Shown: positions 1-7,685, counted from the stretch's first letter. The stretch: 64,000 nucleotides of DNA from Pseudomonadota bacterium (GCA_020161775.1 JAIUOW010000015.1:62001-126000); one strand, 5' to 3'. Program-made: numbers and translations. Notes: generated from the sequence alone by a model not told the origin.

Positions 1-1
1 G

Positions 2-46
2 CGGGAATCACACCTCTACGACGCTTTCAAGAGGGCGCCCAAGTAA
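2..46 (+). CDS. C-terminal tail of a gene entering from the left
   Basis: The frame starting at base 2 is open to the window edge and ends at a TAA (44-46). It encodes about 14 residues ending in a charged helical-looking tail (YDAFKRAPK). The next gene starts 15 bases later with its own ribosome binding site, so an upstream gene ending here fits the compact layout. The product cannot be identified from so short a piece. Confidence 0.35.
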   Translation, partial: RESHLYDAFKRAPK

Positions 47-61
47 CGCCCAGGAGCTGCA

Positions 62-343
62 ATGCCACGCGACGACGAAACCCCCTTCATCAACAGATCG
101 AATCCTCGGTTTCCCCCGGTGATGGAAGCCGACAAACTGGACACGCAATCGCAGTCAAGGGGAGCCCGCTGGCCCTATGTGCTGGCAGTCGTGCTGTTGG
201 TCGCTTTGGGGTGGGCGCTTCGCTGGGAAACCGTAACAACAGGCGATCGCGACAGTTCCGTCTTTTTTATGGTCAACCGCTGGACCGGTGAAATTCGCGT
301 TGTCTTTCCCCACGGATACGAAACAGTCCCGCAAGACAAATAA
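62..343 (+). CDS. Small phage protein with one membrane segment
   Basis: This 93-residue protein has a polar N-terminus (about 40 residues), a single hydrophobic segment at about residues 40-53 (VLAVVLLVALGWAL), and a short C-terminal part containing FFMVNRWTGEIRVV. The ATG at 62 is preceded by AGGAG at good spacing. The C-terminal pattern, an aromatic stretch then RWTGE, occurs in small phage membrane proteins of unknown role; that is recollection of the type, not a search result. A terminator follows at 368-390, so it is the last gene of its transcript and separate from the operon beginning at 508. Confidence 0.65.
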   Translation: MPRDDETPFINRSNPRFPPVMEADKLDTQSQSRGARWPYVLAVVLLVALGWALRWETVTTGDRDSSVFFMVNRWTGEIRVVFPHGYETVPQDK

Positions 344-367
344 GCTCGGCTAGAGCGCCACAACCAG

Positions 368-390
368 AGCCCGCCCCGAGCGGGCTTTTT
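368..390 (+). terminator. Intrinsic terminator
   Basis: A perfect 7-bp stem (AGCCCGC / GCGGGCT) with a 5-base loop runs straight into a T run. It ends the transcript of the gene at 62-343 and insulates the promoter at 445-473. The rest of 344-507 holds only the promoter/operator region. Confidence 0.85.
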
Positions 391-431
391 CACGTCCAAG
401 GGTTTGCACTGGTGCCGGATTTCAGTCTTTA

Positions 432-473
432 TTTAAACACCGTGTTGACATTTGATTAAACGTGATGTTTAAT
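432..473 (+). promoter_or_regulatory. Two tandem operator-like dyads over the promoter
   Basis: A perfect dyad ATTAAACGTGATGTTTAAT (7-bp arms, 5-base centre) lies at 455-473 and covers the -10. A weaker copy with the same arm and spacer lengths (TTTAAAC, 5 bases, GTTGACA) lies at 432-450 and covers the -35. The dyad centres are 23 bp apart, about two helical turns. This is the arrangement expected for cooperative binding of a CI- or Cro-type dimeric repressor; the binding protein is inferred and its gene is not visible here. Confidence 0.6.
445..473 (+). promoter_or_regulatory. Strong sigma70-type promoter of the prophage operon
   Basis: TTGACA at 445-450 matches the -35 consensus exactly. 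A 17-base spacer separates it from TTTAAT at 468-473, a near-consensus -10. Transcription would start near 480, about 28 bases before the ATG at 508. No other strong promoter was recognised before 12720, so it probably drives the whole run through xis and int. Both promoter elements are covered by the dyads listed separately. Confidence 0.75.
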
Positions 474-507
474 TCTCTCCACGCCACCAACGGCGAAGGA
501 GAGAAAG

Positions 508-732
508 ATGACCTCAACCACCCTTGCAGCGGTACTGCTGGCCACCCTGGCTGCAGGCTGCGCGGCGCCGTCCGACCGCTTCAACCCGCCCGCTGACCAC
601 TGCGTACACACCCGGCCTGCTGTTGCCGTTGACGCCCAAGGCGCGGCCCGCACGGTGCAGGAATGCACCCTTTGGTACTTCGGTCCGAGCCGTGAGCAGG
701 ACACGCGGTTTCGCAGGGCTGGGGGTCTGTGA
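508..732 (+). CDS. Small phage-encoded lipoprotein
   Basis: This 74-residue product begins with a short hydrophobic signal ending in a lipobox (LAAGC, Cys at about residue 18), so it is predicted to be lipidated and anchored in a membrane. The mature part has two further cysteines and no recognised domain. It is the first gene after the promoter at 445-473; the ATG follows AGGAG at 497-501. Its stop overlaps the next start (TGATG). A surface lipoprotein expressed early from a prophage could be a superinfection-exclusion factor, which is inference only. Confidence 0.65.
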   Translation: MTSTTLAAVLLATLAAGCAAPSDRFNPPADHCVHTRPAVAVDAQGAARTVQECTLWYFGPSREQDTRFRRAGGL

Positions 733-992
733 TGGCCGTCAACCTCACTCAAAAAGACCGCACGCAAATCACGGTTCGCGTGAAACAGCTTGCCAGCGAA
801 ATCGACGACATCGCCCGGACGGCGAGAACCATCGACCCGTCCAATGGCTTCTCCTACGCCGCGATGTGTGGCGGCTTTGGCTCTGTTCTCATCGGATTGG
901 CGCGCGACCTTGCGGGCGAAGACGCAGAGCAGATGGTGCGCAAGGCCATTGAGCGGGCCTACGCCAGCGAACAAGAAGGCGGTGCAGCATGA
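732..992 (+). CDS. Phage hypothetical protein
   Basis: This 86-residue soluble protein of unknown function is rich in charged helical stretches, with a glycine-rich middle (YAAMCGGFGSVLIGLA). I chose the ATG at 732 because it forms TGATG with the stop of the lipoprotein gene; a GTG one codon earlier would also be in frame. Its own stop overlaps the next start as ATGA (989-992), so it is translationally coupled on both sides. Confidence 0.6.
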   Translation: MAVNLTQKDRTQITVRVKQLASEIDDIARTARTIDPSNGFSYAAMCGGFGSVLIGLARDLAGEDAEQMVRKAIERAYASEQEGGAA

Positions 993-1435
993 ACCTCACC
1001 CCGGCCGACAAGGCCCTAGCCGCTGGCTTTGCTGGCCAGCTGGAACCCGCGAAAAAGCGGCAGTTCGTCGTGACCGTGATCCGCGGCGGCCAGCGCCATA
1101 CGTGGACCGAGGGCTACACCAGCCTGAAAGCAGCGCAAGACGCCGGCATTGACTTCCTGGGCACGTTCCACGGGGTTGCGACAGCGCGGCCCCTGGTCGA
1201 GCTGACCGAGGAAGAAGGCGCGCGCCGCTTCCCCCAACCGCTGCACAAAGACGCCTTTACCGATGCGTGGCGTGGCTACATGGCCGCAGAGGAAGAAGCA
1301 CGGGCGGCACGACTGGCGCGCGGCCAGCGTGATGACCGCGAGGCCATTGAGCGCAGCTACGACTGGGCACTCGTGGCGCAGATGTCCCGTCCTGACGAGC
1401 TGGAGCGGGCACACCGCGCGGCTCAGGGGGTCTGA
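989..1435 (+). CDS. Phage hypothetical protein
   Basis: This 148-residue protein has no recognised domain. A mixed N-terminal half (RQFVVTVIRGGQRHTW) is followed by a highly charged helical C-terminal half from about residue 88 rich in Ala, Glu and Arg. The start overlaps the preceding stop as ATGA. The C-terminus leads into a 2-base gap before the next ATG at 1438. It belongs to the operon's block of accessory genes. Confidence 0.6.
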   Translation: MNLTPADKALAAGFAGQLEPAKKRQFVVTVIRGGQRHTWTEGYTSLKAAQDAGIDFLGTFHGVATARPLVELTEEEGARRFPQPLHKDAFTDAWRGYMAAEEEARAARLARGQRDDREAIERSYDWALVAQMSRPDELERAHRAAQGV

Positions 1436-1437
1436 TC

Positions 1438-1989
1438 ATGAGCGATAGCACTCAACACTCGAAAAAGTTGCGCATAGCCGCAACACTACACGACGAGTCT
1501 GGCCAATCACCGTTTTGGGCCACGGTCGTCTTGTATGAAGACTTGCGCGCTGCCGCCGTTTGTCGCGGCGCAACCTCGCGCGAATCTGAAGAACTCGCCC
1601 GCCGCCTTGTGGCCGCGTGGAATGCTTGCGATGGCATCGAAACAGCGCACCTTGAAGAACTCGGGCTCATGGCTGTACGGATGGAGTCGCAGCTTGTCGG
1701 GCACCTCAAATCCGAGGTCGCCGCTCTCAAGGCTCAGAGGGATGATCTGGTCGAGGCGCTGGCGTGGCTTGAGCAATTCAACCCGCGCGAAGGCGAAGGC
1801 GCAAACGAACGTTTTGAGCGCCTCGGGGACGCCTTCTACAAAGACACCGGACATCTGCGCCCCGGAAAAGACGCATCTATGGACTGCGGCATCAGCGAAG
1901 AAGAGCGTGTTGCCATTTGGCAAAAGTGGCTTGACGATGGTCGCAACGCGGCCTCTTCCCTTCTCGCCAAGCACAAGGGGTCTGTATGA
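1438..1989 (+). CDS. Phage accessory protein, Ea22-like
   Basis: This 183-residue protein contains the pattern ARRLVAAWNACDGI (about residues 54-67), which recurs in phage accessory proteins of the Ead/Ea22 type, followed by a helical, probably coiled segment (about 80-110). No catalytic motif is visible. It starts 2 bases after the previous stop and ends in an ATGA overlap with the next gene. The family role is unknown; such genes are modular and vary among related phages. Confidence 0.65.
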   Translation: MSDSTQHSKKLRIAATLHDESGQSPFWATVVLYEDLRAAAVCRGATSRESEELARRLVAAWNACDGIETAHLEELGLMAVRMESQLVGHLKSEVAALKAQRDDLVEALAWLEQFNPREGEGANERFERLGDAFYKDTGHLRPGKDASMDCGISEEERVAIWQKWLDDGRNAASSLLAKHKGSV

Positions 1990-2321
1990 GCGATGTGAAG
2001 CATACGCCGGGGCCGTGGGCCTTTCACCTCAACAAGTCGGATTCGCTTTTTGTGGTGCGCGACAAGGAAAAGCGCGTCATTTGTGAAATGAGTTGGCACA
2101 GCCAAAGCCGCGAGTTCTACACGCTTCGTGCCGAAAGCGAAGCCAACGCCCGCCTTATCGCCGCCGCGCCTGACATGTTGGAGTCCATTCAAAAGCTCTT
2201 GGATGCCGCTGACGACAGCGACGGGGGAATGTACGGCACGTTGTCCACAAGGTTTGTCCGCGAAACAGTCCGCGCAGCCATTGACCGCGTCACTGCCCCT
2301 GCCGTGGAAGGGGGTGCGTGA
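1986..2321 (+). CDS. Phage accessory protein with ANARLIAAAPDML motif
   Basis: This 111-residue protein starts with MSDVKHTPGPW and contains ANARLIAAAPDMLE near residues 54-67. Both patterns are typical of a widespread family of small phage proteins of unknown function, often linked to Ea22. I recognise the pattern but no biochemical role. The start overlaps the previous gene as ATGA and the stop overlaps the next as TGATG. Confidence 0.72.
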   Translation: MSDVKHTPGPWAFHLNKSDSLFVVRDKEKRVICEMSWHSQSREFYTLRAESEANARLIAAAPDMLESIQKLLDAADDSDGGMYGTLSTRFVRETVRAAIDRVTAPAVEGGA

Positions 2322-2839
2322 TGAGCCGAAGCGGATACACCGACGATTACGGCGACGACGACCCGCTGGCCCTTGGGCGCTGGCGGCAGGCCGTGAAGCG
2401 CTCCATTGAAGGTAAGCGCGGGCAGGCCCTGTTGCGTGAGCTTCTGGAGGCATTGGACGCCATGGAAGACAAGCGCCTGTTCTCCGGCAGCTTCGCCACG
2501 GCTGACGGCGAGTTTTGCGCCCTTGGCGTGCTGGGTGCGAAGCGCGGCACAAAGATGGACGATCTTGGAGATGCTGAGTACTGCGAGGCAGATCAGGTGG
2601 GTCAGCGGTTTGGCATTGCGCACGCGATGGCCGCTGAAATCATGCACCTGAACGACGAACACATCAGCGACACGAAGTTCATTGACATAGAAATCTGCGG
2701 ACCCGTGCGCTCCCATTGGCCCGACTGGGGAAAGCACAAGAAAACCGTGCTGGTCAACGACGACGACGCGCCCGCCAAGCGCTGGAAGTACATGCGTGAT
2801 TGGACCGTGAAACAAATCAAGCAAGGCGGTGCCGCATGA
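2321..2839 (+). CDS. Phage hypothetical protein
   Basis: This 172-residue acidic protein has a conserved-looking core (LFSGSFATADGEFCALGVLG, about residues 49-68) and a C-terminal part with paired tryptophans and DDDAP. No enzymatic motif is recognised. The ATG at 2321 is preferred over the in-frame GTG at 2318 because it forms TGATG with the previous stop. The end overlaps the next start as ATGA. Proteins of this look occur in Burkholderiales prophages next to recombination genes, as recalled. Confidence 0.65.
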   Translation: MSRSGYTDDYGDDDPLALGRWRQAVKRSIEGKRGQALLRELLEALDAMEDKRLFSGSFATADGEFCALGVLGAKRGTKMDDLGDAEYCEADQVGQRFGIAHAMAAEIMHLNDEHISDTKFIDIEICGPVRSHWPDWGKHKKTVLVNDDDAPAKRWKYMRDWTVKQIKQGGAA

Positions 2840-3387
2840 AAGCCGCCCTCCTCCTACTGTGCTGCACCAGCGCCATAGCAGTGACCCCGGATGCCATCGA
2901 GATTCCGCTTGCAACGCGGCACTTCCAGCACAACGACCGCTTCAACAACGACACGCCGGGGATTGTCTTGCAGTGGGATACGCCGCTTGTTTTCGCAGGC
3001 TCTCGCACGGTGAGCGCGAACCTGGGCGCGTTCAAGAACTCGAATGGCGACCCAACGCTGTATGTCGGCCTGCACCCTGAATGGCGCATTGCTGGGCCGC
3101 TGTATGCCGGGTTCGGCGCTGGTCTGACCTATGGCTACAAGTCATTCAGCTACACCGGCAACGCATGGGCTGACGGCGTGCCGTTCACCAATGGCGCAGT
3201 CAGTGGCCGCCGCTACGAAACCCGCAAGGTCAAGCCTGCCGCGCAACTGGACGCGCGGCTTGCGCTGAACAAGCACTACTCGCTGACGCTGCACCTGATC
3301 ACCGATGAAAAGCGGTGCAAGCGGCAGCCTGCGGGCCTGCACGTGACCAGCTGCGCGCTGGTGCTGGGCATCAGGGGGGCATGGTGA
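2836..3387 (+). CDS. Predicted exported beta-barrel-like phage protein
   Basis: This 183-residue protein has a clear signal peptide (MKAALLLLCCTSAIAV, about 16 residues). The mature region alternates polar and aromatic/hydrophobic residues, with many Gly, Tyr and Asn, as in outer-membrane beta-barrels. The sequence FNNDTPGIVLQW, then LGAFKNSNGDPTLYVGL, then GFGAGLTYGY is vaguely like the barrel of PagP, the lipid A palmitoyltransferase, but the similarity is too weak to assign activity. The start overlaps the previous stop (ATGA) and the stop overlaps the next start (TGATG). If it reaches the outer membrane it could alter the cell surface, which is inference. Confidence 0.65.
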   Translation: MKAALLLLCCTSAIAVTPDAIEIPLATRHFQHNDRFNNDTPGIVLQWDTPLVFAGSRTVSANLGAFKNSNGDPTLYVGLHPEWRIAGPLYAGFGAGLTYGYKSFSYTGNAWADGVPFTNGAVSGRRYETRKVKPAAQLDARLALNKHYSLTLHLITDEKRCKRQPAGLHVTSCALVLGIRGAW

Positions 3388-3530
3388 TGGACCGCTTTCG
3401 CCAATGGCTGGACAGCATCAGCCGCCGCACCGACCAGGGCCGCGGGCAGCGGGAGCCTCTGACCTGGGCCCTGCTGGGCTGGCTGGCGCTTTGCCTTCTG
3501 CTGCTGATCGTGAGGTGTGCGAATGGCTGA
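3387..3530 (+). CDS. 47-residue single-span membrane protein
   Basis: This short protein has a basic, polar N-terminus (about 26 residues) and one strong C-terminal membrane segment (WALLGWLALCLLLLIV). It starts at the ATG overlapping the preceding stop (TGATG); an ATG at 3381 is also in frame. It overlaps the DUF5131 gene by 8 bases. Function unknown. Basic tail plus one span is compatible with a small inner-membrane phage protein. Confidence 0.55.
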   Translation: MDRFRQWLDSISRRTDQGRGQREPLTWALLGWLALCLLLLIVRCANG

Positions 3531-4596
3531 GAACACCAGTATCGAGTGGTGCGATGCCACGTTCAACCCCTGGATGGGCTGCACAAAGGTCTCCATTGAA
3601 GACACGGGCGGCGGTGGCTGCGATCACTGCTATGCAGAGCATGAGACTCCGGTGCGCGTGCATCGTGGCCAGGGCCGCGAACTGTGGGGCGCCGGGGCAC
3701 CGCGCGTGCGCACGTCACCCGCGAACTGGCGCCAGCCGGAGCGGTGGAATGCGCAACCCTTCTGCGCGTGCCCGGTGTGTGGCTGGCGTGGCGATGGCGC
3801 CGTGGCTGGCTTGCTCTGTCCCAACATCGACTGCAGCGGCAACCTGGTGGCTGCACGCCGCCGCGTCTTCTGCGCCAGCCTGGCCGACGTGTTCGACAAC
3901 GAGGTGCCGGTGCAATGGCGCCGTGATCTGTTCGCCTTGATTTCGCAGACCCCGAACCTGGACTGGCTCCTGCTTACGAAGCGGATCGGCAATGCGAAGG
4001 AAATGATCGCTGACGCCGTAGCAGCCGAGCGCCTGGGCGGCTGGCGCCCTCTGCCGTGGCCGTGGCCCAACGTCTGGCTTGGCGCCACGGTAGTCAACCA
4101 GAAGGAAGCAGACCGCGACATCCCCAAGCTGCTGGCCACGCCGGCGGCGGTGCGGTTCCTGAGCATGGAGCCGCTGCTGGGGCTGGTGACCCTTCGCCAG
4201 GTGCACTCTGACGTGTGCGAGATCGACGCCCTTACCGGTGACCACGGCGTTATCCGTCCCTTGCGCGGGCGATCGGACGCCATGGTGCACTGGGTCATCG
4301 CTGGCGGCGAAAGCGGCCACGGCGCACGCCCGATGCACCCGGACTGGGCCCGAAGCCTGCGCAACCAGTGCGACGCCGCTGGCGTGGCATTCCTGTTCAA
4401 GCAATGGGGCGAGTGGGCGCCGAACAGGCGAACCATGGCGGACTGCGCCGCCACTACAGCAAAGCCGCTCGCGGTGCCGTTGAGTGACGCGACGCCGTAC
4501 CCAATGGCGATCATGGATCGTGTCGGCAAGAAAGCCGCCGGCCGCCTGCTGGATGGCAAGACTCACGACGGCTTCCCGGAGGTGCGCAATGCCTGA
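3523..4596 (+). CDS. DUF5131 (phage Gp37/Gp68) family protein
   Basis: This 357-residue protein starts with the family signature IEWCDATFNPWMGCTKV. A cysteine cluster follows (Cys20, Cys33, Cys36, the last two in CDHCYAE) that resembles the iron-sulfur motif of radical SAM proteins. A second cluster near residues 85-105 (CPVCGW and CPNIDC) looks like a zinc ribbon inserted into the fold. Later parts (LTKR, PNVWLGATV, SMEPLLG, GGESG) match the family order. DUF5131 proteins are known as the three-Cys-motif proteins and are often paired with TcmP; no TcmP gene is adjacent here. The ATG at 3523 has a GTGAGG ribosome binding site. The activity is unknown; radical SAM chemistry is inference from the motif. 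Confidence 0.88.
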   Translation: MAENTSIEWCDATFNPWMGCTKVSIEDTGGGGCDHCYAEHETPVRVHRGQGRELWGAGAPRVRTSPANWRQPERWNAQPFCACPVCGWRGDGAVAGLLCPNIDCSGNLVAARRRVFCASLADVFDNEVPVQWRRDLFALISQTPNLDWLLLTKRIGNAKEMIADAVAAERLGGWRPLPWPWPNVWLGATVVNQKEADRDIPKLLATPAAVRFLSMEPLLGLVTLRQVHSDVCEIDALTGDHGVIRPLRGRSDAMVHWVIAGGESGHGARPMHPDWARSLRNQCDAAGVAFLFKQWGEWAPNRRTMADCAATTAKPLAVPLSDATPYPMAIMDRVGKKAAGRLLDGKTHDGFPEVRNA

Positions 4597-4786
4597 GACC
4601 ACCCCCACCGCAGCCAGCGCCCACCTGGTCACGCATGAGCACGGCCGCGCCGTGGACACCCACCTGCATGAGCCAGCACCGGCCCGGCGCCCGGCACGCG
4701 ACCCCATGCCCCAGCCCACGGACTTCGGCATCGAAGGCCCCACATCCGCAAGCCCTCTACCTGGGCACGCATCGCCATGGCGGTGA
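4589..4786 (+). CDS. Small phage protein, possibly frameshifted
   Basis: This 65-residue frame starts at an ATG with a very good ribosome binding site (GGAGG, 5-base spacing) and overlaps the DUF5131 gene by 8 bases. The product is polar and proline- and histidine-rich to about residue 51. The frame then continues into an uncharacteristic tail. In the -1 frame from about 4741 to 4854 lies a basic stretch followed by a clear membrane segment (IAMAVIAAAIFSAVVFTF) with no good start of its own. One extra base in the CCCC run near 4738 would join the two into a protein of about 87 residues with one C-terminal span. Confidence 0.5.
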   Translation: MPETTPTAASAHLVTHEHGRAVDTHLHEPAPARRPARDPMPQPTDFGIEGPTSASPLPGHASPWR

Positions 4787-4862
4787 TCGCCGCCGCCATC
4801 TTTTCCGCTGTCGTGTTCACTTTTGGGCCCGGCGGGTTTTTGTTTAACCACTGAGGAACACC

Positions 4863-5837
4863 ATGAACGCAGTTGCAGAAATCAAACCCGGCGCACTCGC
4901 CGCAACGACCGGATCGGGCCGCATGGCTGTGGCCGACATCATCAGCCACGTCGCCATGGTGCAAGAGGTCATGAAGGCCGTCATGAAGCCGGACGTTCAC
5001 TACGGGGTGATCCCCGGCACCGACAAGCCTACGCTGTACAAGCAGGGCGCGGAAGTGCTGTGCATGGCTTTCCGCGTGTCTGACACCTACAGCGTCGAAG
5101 ACCTGTCCACCCCGGACATGGTGCGCTACCGCGTGACCTGCACAGGCAGCCACCAGATCAGCGGCACCGTGCTGGGCACCGGCATGGGCGAGGCGTCCAG
5201 CGGCGAAGAAAAGTACAAGTGGCGCAAGGCGTGGGACGACGAATTCGACGCGACCCCCGAGAACCTGCGCCGCATCAAGATGGGCAAGTACAAGACCAAG
5301 CAGGTCCGCACCGAGCCCGCCGACCTGGCCAACACCATCCTCAAGATGGCGAACAAGCGCGCCAAGATCGCCATGACGATCAACGTCACGGCCTGCGGCG
5401 ATATGTTCGGGCAAGACCTGGAGGACATGGACGCCGCGCTGCGCGAACACCTGACGCGCCGCGAGGGCGACGACCGCCAGCCGGACCAACCCCAGGCCCC
5501 GCCCATCTGGCCGGACGACAAGTTCAACGAGCAATTCCCCCGCTGGAAGAAGGCCGTCGAGGCTGGCATGAAGACCGCTGCCGACATCACGGCGCTGGCC
5601 AAGTCCAAGGGCGAATTGACCCCGGCACAGCAGGCGCAGATCAACGCGCTGACCAAGCCCGCCGCTGACGAAATCGTCATGACCTACGCCCAGGTGGCCG
5701 ACCGGCTGAACAAGGCCGCCGACGCCGACAAGCTGGCCGAAGCCGGCAGCCTGATCACCACCGTGGCCGACGAAGCGCAGCGCAAGGAACTGACTGCGCT
5801 GTACGAGCGCCGCGCCGCTGAAATCAACCCCGCCTGA
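4863..5837 (+). CDS. Phage recombination-module protein, candidate ssDNA-annealing partner of the exonuclease
   Basis: This 324-residue protein contains DVHYGVIPGTDKPTLYKQGA (about residues 44-63) and ANTILKMANKRAKIAMTI (about 159-176). Together they mark a conserved phage protein that commonly lies beside a YqaJ/lambda-exo type nuclease. The gene is directly upstream of such a nuclease, with 10 bases between them and a strong ribosome binding site (GAGGAA). No RecT, Erf or Rad52-type gene is visible elsewhere in the element. By position it may supply strand annealing or exonuclease loading; that role is inferred. A charged Pro/Gln-rich linker (about 200-220) separates the N-terminal core from a helical C-terminal part. 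Confidence 0.72.
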   Translation: MNAVAEIKPGALAATTGSGRMAVADIISHVAMVQEVMKAVMKPDVHYGVIPGTDKPTLYKQGAEVLCMAFRVSDTYSVEDLSTPDMVRYRVTCTGSHQISGTVLGTGMGEASSGEEKYKWRKAWDDEFDATPENLRRIKMGKYKTKQVRTEPADLANTILKMANKRAKIAMTINVTACGDMFGQDLEDMDAALREHLTRREGDDRQPDQPQAPPIWPDDKFNEQFPRWKKAVEAGMKTAADITALAKSKGELTPAQQAQINALTKPAADEIVMTYAQVADRLNKAADADKLAEAGSLITTVADEAQRKELTALYERRAAEINPA

Positions 5838-5847
5838 AAGGAACACC

Positions 5848-7677
5848 GTGAAGACCCTGAACCTGATCCAAGGCGATGCCAACTGGCACGCCCACCGCGC
5901 AGCCTCCAAGAACGCCAGCGATGCGCCGGCCATGCTGGGATGCTCGGAATACAAGACGCGCAGCGAACTGCTGCACGAGGCTTTCACCGGCATCCGCCCC
6001 GAGACCACCGCCGAGCTGCAGCGCCGCTTTGACGACGGCCACGCCATTGAAGAAGCCCAGCTGCCCGGCGCGGAGGAAGTCATTGGCGAACAGCTGTACC
6101 CGGTCGTGGGCTGCGAACGCTTCGGGGACATCGAACTGTCGGCCAGCTTCGACGGCCTGACCTTGCTGGAAGACACGGCCTACGAATGCAAGACCCTGAA
6201 CGACAAGCTGCGCGCCGCCCTGCCCGCCCCTGGCCCTGACGGCAACGACGCCGCCGATCTGCCCAAGATGTACCGCGTGCAGATGGAGCAGCAGCTCATG
6301 GTGTGCGGTGGTGACCGCGTGCTGTTCACGGCTGCGACCAAGGACGGTTCCGATGTACGCCGCTGCTGGTACTCCAGCGATGCCGACCTGCGCGCTGAAA
6401 TCCTGGCGGGCTGGAAGCAGTTTGATGCGGACCTGAAAACCTACGTGCCCGCCGAAGTCAAGGAAATGCCCAAGCCCGAGGTAACCGTGGCGCTGCCCGC
6501 CCTGTTTATTCAGGCCAAGGGCGAAATCACCACCAGTAACATGAAGGAATACGGCGAGGCCCTGGCCGCGCGCCTGGCCCAAATCCGCGCCATCCAGCTG
6601 GTGACCGATCAAGACTTTTCCAACGCCAAGGAATCGGCCAAGCTGCTGCGCGAGAACATCGATGCCGCGAAGCTGGCCAAAGACGCCATGCTGGCCCAGA
6701 CCGTCACCGTGGGCGAAGCCGCCCGGATGATTGACGCCTGGTGCGAGGACATGCGCCTGACGGCCCTGCAGCTGGAAAAGGACGTGGAGCGCGAGGACAA
6801 GGCCAAGAAGGCGGCCATGATCGACACCGCGCGCCGTGCCTACGACGCTCACATTGAAGCCGCCAAGGCCGACACCGGCGGTCCGTGGATCGTGCTGGTT
6901 GCGCCCGACTGGTCCGGCGCCATCAAGGGAAAGCGCAACTTTGCCAGCATGCAGGACGCGCTGGACACGGCTCTGGCGCAGGGCAAGATCGCCGCCGACA
7001 CCTCTGCGCGCAACATCCGCGCAGCGCTGGCGGCCCTGGATAAAGCGTCCAAGGGGTTCGAGCACCTGTTTGCCGATCGCCTGTCCTTCATCGGGAAGTC
7101 GCCGGATGACGTGCGCATGCTGGCCCGTGCCCGCGTGACCCAGCACCAAGCGGCCGAGATGAAGCGCGCCGAGGAAGCGGTCGAGCGCGAGCGCGAGCGC
7201 ATCCGCAAGGAAGAACAGGCCAAGGCCGAGAAGGAAGCGCGGGAAAAGCTGGCGGCAGAGCAGGCCGAGACAAAGCGCCTGGCCGACGAAGCAGCCGCGC
7301 TGAACAAGACGATCCAGGCCAACATCAAAGAGGCAGACCCGGACGATGGCCTGACCCCTTTGCTGGATGAACTGGGACAAGTGGCGCATGAACTGAGTTC
7401 CAGTCTGGCGGCCAGCGCTGCCATCAAGACGGCGCAAGTGCTGCCCCTGACCCGCCCCACTGCCCCGCCAGCCGATACCGGCGCGCGCGTGAAGCTGGGG
7501 GACATCAATGCCGCCATCGCCCCGCTGTCCATCACCGCAGACGGCCTGGCCGCGCTGGGCTTCAAGCAGGAGGCCTCCACTGGTGCCGCAAAGCTCTACA
7601 AGTTGACAGACCTGCCGGCGATGTACGCCGCCATGGTGGCCCACATTGAAGCCGTGCAGGCAAAGCAGGCGGCCTGA
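5848..7677 (+). CDS. YqaJ-family viral recombinase (lambda exonuclease-like) with long C-terminal extension
   Basis: The N-terminal about 165 residues form a PD-(D/E)XK nuclease of the YqaJ/lambda-exo type. Visible elements are the initial GDANWHAHRAASKNASDAP, then Asp102 (SASFDGL), Glu113 and Lys115 (YECKTLN), then YRVQMEQQLMVCG. These would coordinate metal and cut DNA 5' to 3' for recombination. At 609 residues it is far longer than a bare exonuclease (about 220). The extension carries a long coiled coil (about 420-490) and a C-terminal domain (INAAIAPLSITADGLAALGF) that recurs in phage proteins of the DUF1351 sort. It begins with GTG at 5848 after AAAGGA, 10 bases behind its likely partner gene. 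Confidence 0.85.
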   Translation: MKTLNLIQGDANWHAHRAASKNASDAPAMLGCSEYKTRSELLHEAFTGIRPETTAELQRRFDDGHAIEEAQLPGAEEVIGEQLYPVVGCERFGDIELSASFDGLTLLEDTAYECKTLNDKLRAALPAPGPDGNDAADLPKMYRVQMEQQLMVCGGDRVLFTAATKDGSDVRRCWYSSDADLRAEILAGWKQFDADLKTYVPAEVKEMPKPEVTVALPALFIQAKGEITTSNMKEYGEALAARLAQIRAIQLVTDQDFSNAKESAKLLRENIDAAKLAKDAMLAQTVTVGEAARMIDAWCEDMRLTALQLEKDVEREDKAKKAAMIDTARRAYDAHIEAAKADTGGPWIVLVAPDWSGAIKGKRNFASMQDALDTALAQGKIAADTSARNIRAALAALDKASKGFEHLFADRLSFIGKSPDDVRMLARARVTQHQAAEMKRAEEAVERERERIRKEEQAKAEKEAREKLAAEQAETKRLADEAAALNKTIQANIKEADPDDGLTPLLDELGQVAHELSSSLAASAAIKTAQVLPLTRPTAPPADTGARVKLGDINAAIAPLSITADGLAALGFKQEASTGAAKLYKLTDLPAMYAAMVAHIEAVQAKQAA

Positions 7678-7685
7678 TCCCATAC

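Noticed and set aside
4629-6176. 515-residue open frame on the - strand
   Set aside because: Antisense of the recombination-module genes; no recognisable domain.
5824-7683. 619-residue open frame on the - strand
   Set aside because: Antisense of the YqaJ-type exonuclease, which has clear motifs on the + strand.
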